Of a stretch of DNA of 64,000 nucleotides, positions 62,936 through 64,000 are shown in pieces (within the stretch, counting starts at the first letter, position 1; each line of letters opens with the position of its first letter). Below the pieces are notes generated by a model, which made no database searches, was not told the origin of the DNA, and worked only from the letters and a program-made list of their open reading frames with translations. The stretch is taken from positions 95,822 through 159,821 of the forward strand of contig NZ_MTHB01000191.1 of NCBI RefSeq assembly GCF_002220365.1, in the 5' to 3' direction. The translations under genes and the position numbers were made by a program. The stretch is from Caballeronia sordidicola. GTDB lineage: Bacteria; Pseudomonadota; Gammaproteobacteria; Burkholderiales; Burkholderiaceae.

Positions 62936-64000
62936 ATGGCTATTATCACCGGTAAAGAAAGAATGTTCGTCAACGTCAAGTTGACCGTGCTCGAATTGGA
63001 AGCGATTAATCGGAGTCCGACGCTTGTCGAGCAGTTATTAAAATATGACGCAGATGTGAACTATGGGAGCGTCAAGGAAATGAGAGTTAGTTCCAACGGG
63101 ACAGGAATAAGCTGGGACACAAAAGAGGGCATCATAGAGTTGGGACGGTACGGCAATACAACGTACGACCAACTCGACCCACGCATTTTCGTGGGCGTGT
63201 TAGCTCACGAAATCGGGCATTACATCAACGATGCGCTTGACAAGGCGATGGACGCAAAATTTGCCGCCAAGATGCGAGACGATTTCGATGTGGCGGCAAT
63301 GATCGGTGTGACCAAGGAGGCTGAGGCCGCCTACAACAACTGGCTGGTAGCGCGGGAAATTGTCCAGAGCGGCGGACAGCAAATTACTGTGTTGGGCGAT
63401 CGTCCAGACTATGTCAGCACGCCGGGATATGACATCAATGGCATGCTGACTAAAATGTACGACGCAAATACCGGTAAGGTATCTGCGGCTGTTCTGAAGC
63501 AAGCGATGATTGAGGCCGCTGGCAGCTATGTGGCGCAGGCGAATCCGGGAGGCACCCCCGGAATGACCTATTACCAGTATTACGGTTCGGCATACGGCGC
63601 GACGCAAAAACATCTCGCTCAAGCACCTATCACCGACTTGAAGTATTCGTTTGACTTGGCTTCGGGGCTTTTAAAGACCATCACTTTCACGTTTTCGACT
63701 GGCCAGCAGCAGACTAGTCAATATGACGGGAACGTGCTGAGTACTGCCGCCCTTTACGGTACGAACGGCCAGATGACCGAATACGTGAAGTTCAATGCCA
63801 GCGGTTTCAAGACGCTGGATAGCTTCTATGTGAATGGCAGGGAGACGCAGCAATACAACTTCAACCTCGACAAGAGCTACACGAAATACGACTTCAACAT
63901 CGACGGATCACAATCCGCGTCCCTGTATGGAGCGAACGGTCAAATGACCGAATACGTGAAGTTCAATGCCAGCGGTTTCAAGACGCTGGATAGCTTCTAT
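62936..64000 (+). CDS. Large repeat protein with HEIGH zincin motif (5' part), likely T1SS substrate
   Basis: The frame is open from the ATG at 62936 to the window end (355 codons), so the gene is truncated here. AGGA lies just upstream. Residues 1-60 are unrecognised and lack a signal peptide, as expected for type I secretion. VLAHEIGHYIND puts a zinc-protease HExxH motif at residues 91-95, and E128 or E130 in TKEAEAAYNNW is a possible third ligand. From about residue 270 a 57-residue repeat begins (LYGTNGQMTEYVKFNASGFK, then TLDSFYVNGRETQQYNF); its second copy starts near residue 330. I read it as a secreted repeat protein with a protease domain at the N-terminus. Confidence 0.8.
   Translation, partial: MAIITGKERMFVNVKLTVLELEAINRSPTLVEQLLKYDADVNYGSVKEMRVSSNGTGISWDTKEGIIELGRYGNTTYDQLDPRIFVGVLAHEIGHYINDALDKAMDAKFAAKMRDDFDVAAMIGVTKEAEAAYNNWLVAREIVQSGGQQITVLGDRPDYVSTPGYDINGMLTKMYDANTGKVSAAVLKQAMIEAAGSYVAQANPGGTPGMTYYQYYGSAYGATQKHLAQAPITDLKYSFDLASGLLKTITFTFSTGQQQTSQYDGNVLSTAALYGTNGQMTEYVKFNASGFKTLDSFYVNGRETQQYNFNLDKSYTKYDFNIDGSQSASLYGANGQMTEYVKFNASGFKTLDSFY
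63745..64000 (+). repeat. 171-bp tandem coding repeat at the window end
   Basis: The copy at 63773-63829 (57 bases) is identical to 63944-64000, giving a period of 171 bases or 57 codons. Flanking bases are related but not identical (TTACGGTACGAACGGCCAG against a TATGGAGCGAACGGTCAA form). The array continues beyond the window. Near-identity at synonymous positions implies recent duplication or gene conversion. Confidence 0.9.

Noticed and set aside
63200..63622. 140-codon minus-strand frame inside the HEIGH protein gene
   Set aside because: Antisense to the better-supported open frame with ribosome site and domain motif.
57122..64000. Prophage or insertion-sequence origin for the right end
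   Set aside because: No integrase, transposase, terminal repeat or phage structural gene is seen; only lower GC in part of it.

Overview
The window is high-GC chromosomal DNA from a member of the Burkholderiaceae, most like Paraburkholderia or Caballeronia. This rests on gene order and on lineage-typical families: a DUF934 protein inside the cys operon, a DUF2486 protein between holC and ilvD, a DUF3460 protein before scpA, the metG/mrp(apbC)/dcd neighbourhood, and zapA followed by 6S RNA. I found no rRNA, tRNA, insertion sequence, prophage or CRISPR array. Nearly all of it is housekeeping and metabolic DNA. The exception is the right end, about 57.1-64.0 kb, where an accessory type I secretion locus runs out of the window.

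Layout. 0-0.3 kb: start of a branched-chain amino-acid ABC binding protein. 0.5-7.8 kb: assimilatory sulfate reduction, with cysB divergent from cysI-DUF934-cysH-cysD-cysN-cobA, making sulfide and the siroheme precursor. 7.9-9.7 kb: a hipBA-type toxin-antitoxin pair behind palindromic operators. 9.9-12.6 kb: a CbiX chelatase and lptF-lptG. 12.8-19.2 kb: pepA-holC-DUF2486, ilvD with a divergent LysR gene, and lgt. 19.3-22.0 kb: a SIMPL protein, an EVE-domain protein, 6S RNA, zapA and a zapB-like coiled-coil gene.

22.1-32.0 kb is a cobalamin locus. A cobalamin riboswitch is followed by what looks like a decayed btuB fragment, then btuC-btuD-cobT-cobS-cobC on the plus strand. btuF and cobU-cbiB-cobD lie on the minus strand, and cobQ is on the plus strand. 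Together these cover corrinoid import and the last steps of B12 assembly. 32.1-35.9 kb: thioesterase, orphan ParA, panC-panD, DUF3460 and scpA. 36.4-42.3 kb: tamA-tamB for outer-membrane assembly. 42.4-48.5 kb: metG, an OmpA lipoprotein, mrp, a SodC-like lipoprotein missing several metal ligands, and dcd. 48.6-56.3 kb: a PLP amino-acid decarboxylase, a bestrophin, argH, an ECF sigma/anti-sigma pair, and a MmyB-type regulator.

57.1-64.0 kb encodes a complete type I exporter: a TolC-like outer-membrane factor, a PrtD-like ABC protein and a HlyD/PrtE-like adaptor. Three small unrecognised genes follow, visibly lower in GC: a secreted 120-residue protein, an 81-residue protein and a lipoprotein. 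The 5' part of a large gene comes last. Its product has an HEIGH zinc-protease motif near the N-terminus and then 57-codon tandem repeats that are nearly identical in DNA. This is the most likely undescribed system here: a self-contained exporter and substrate cassette with candidate accessory or immunity proteins.
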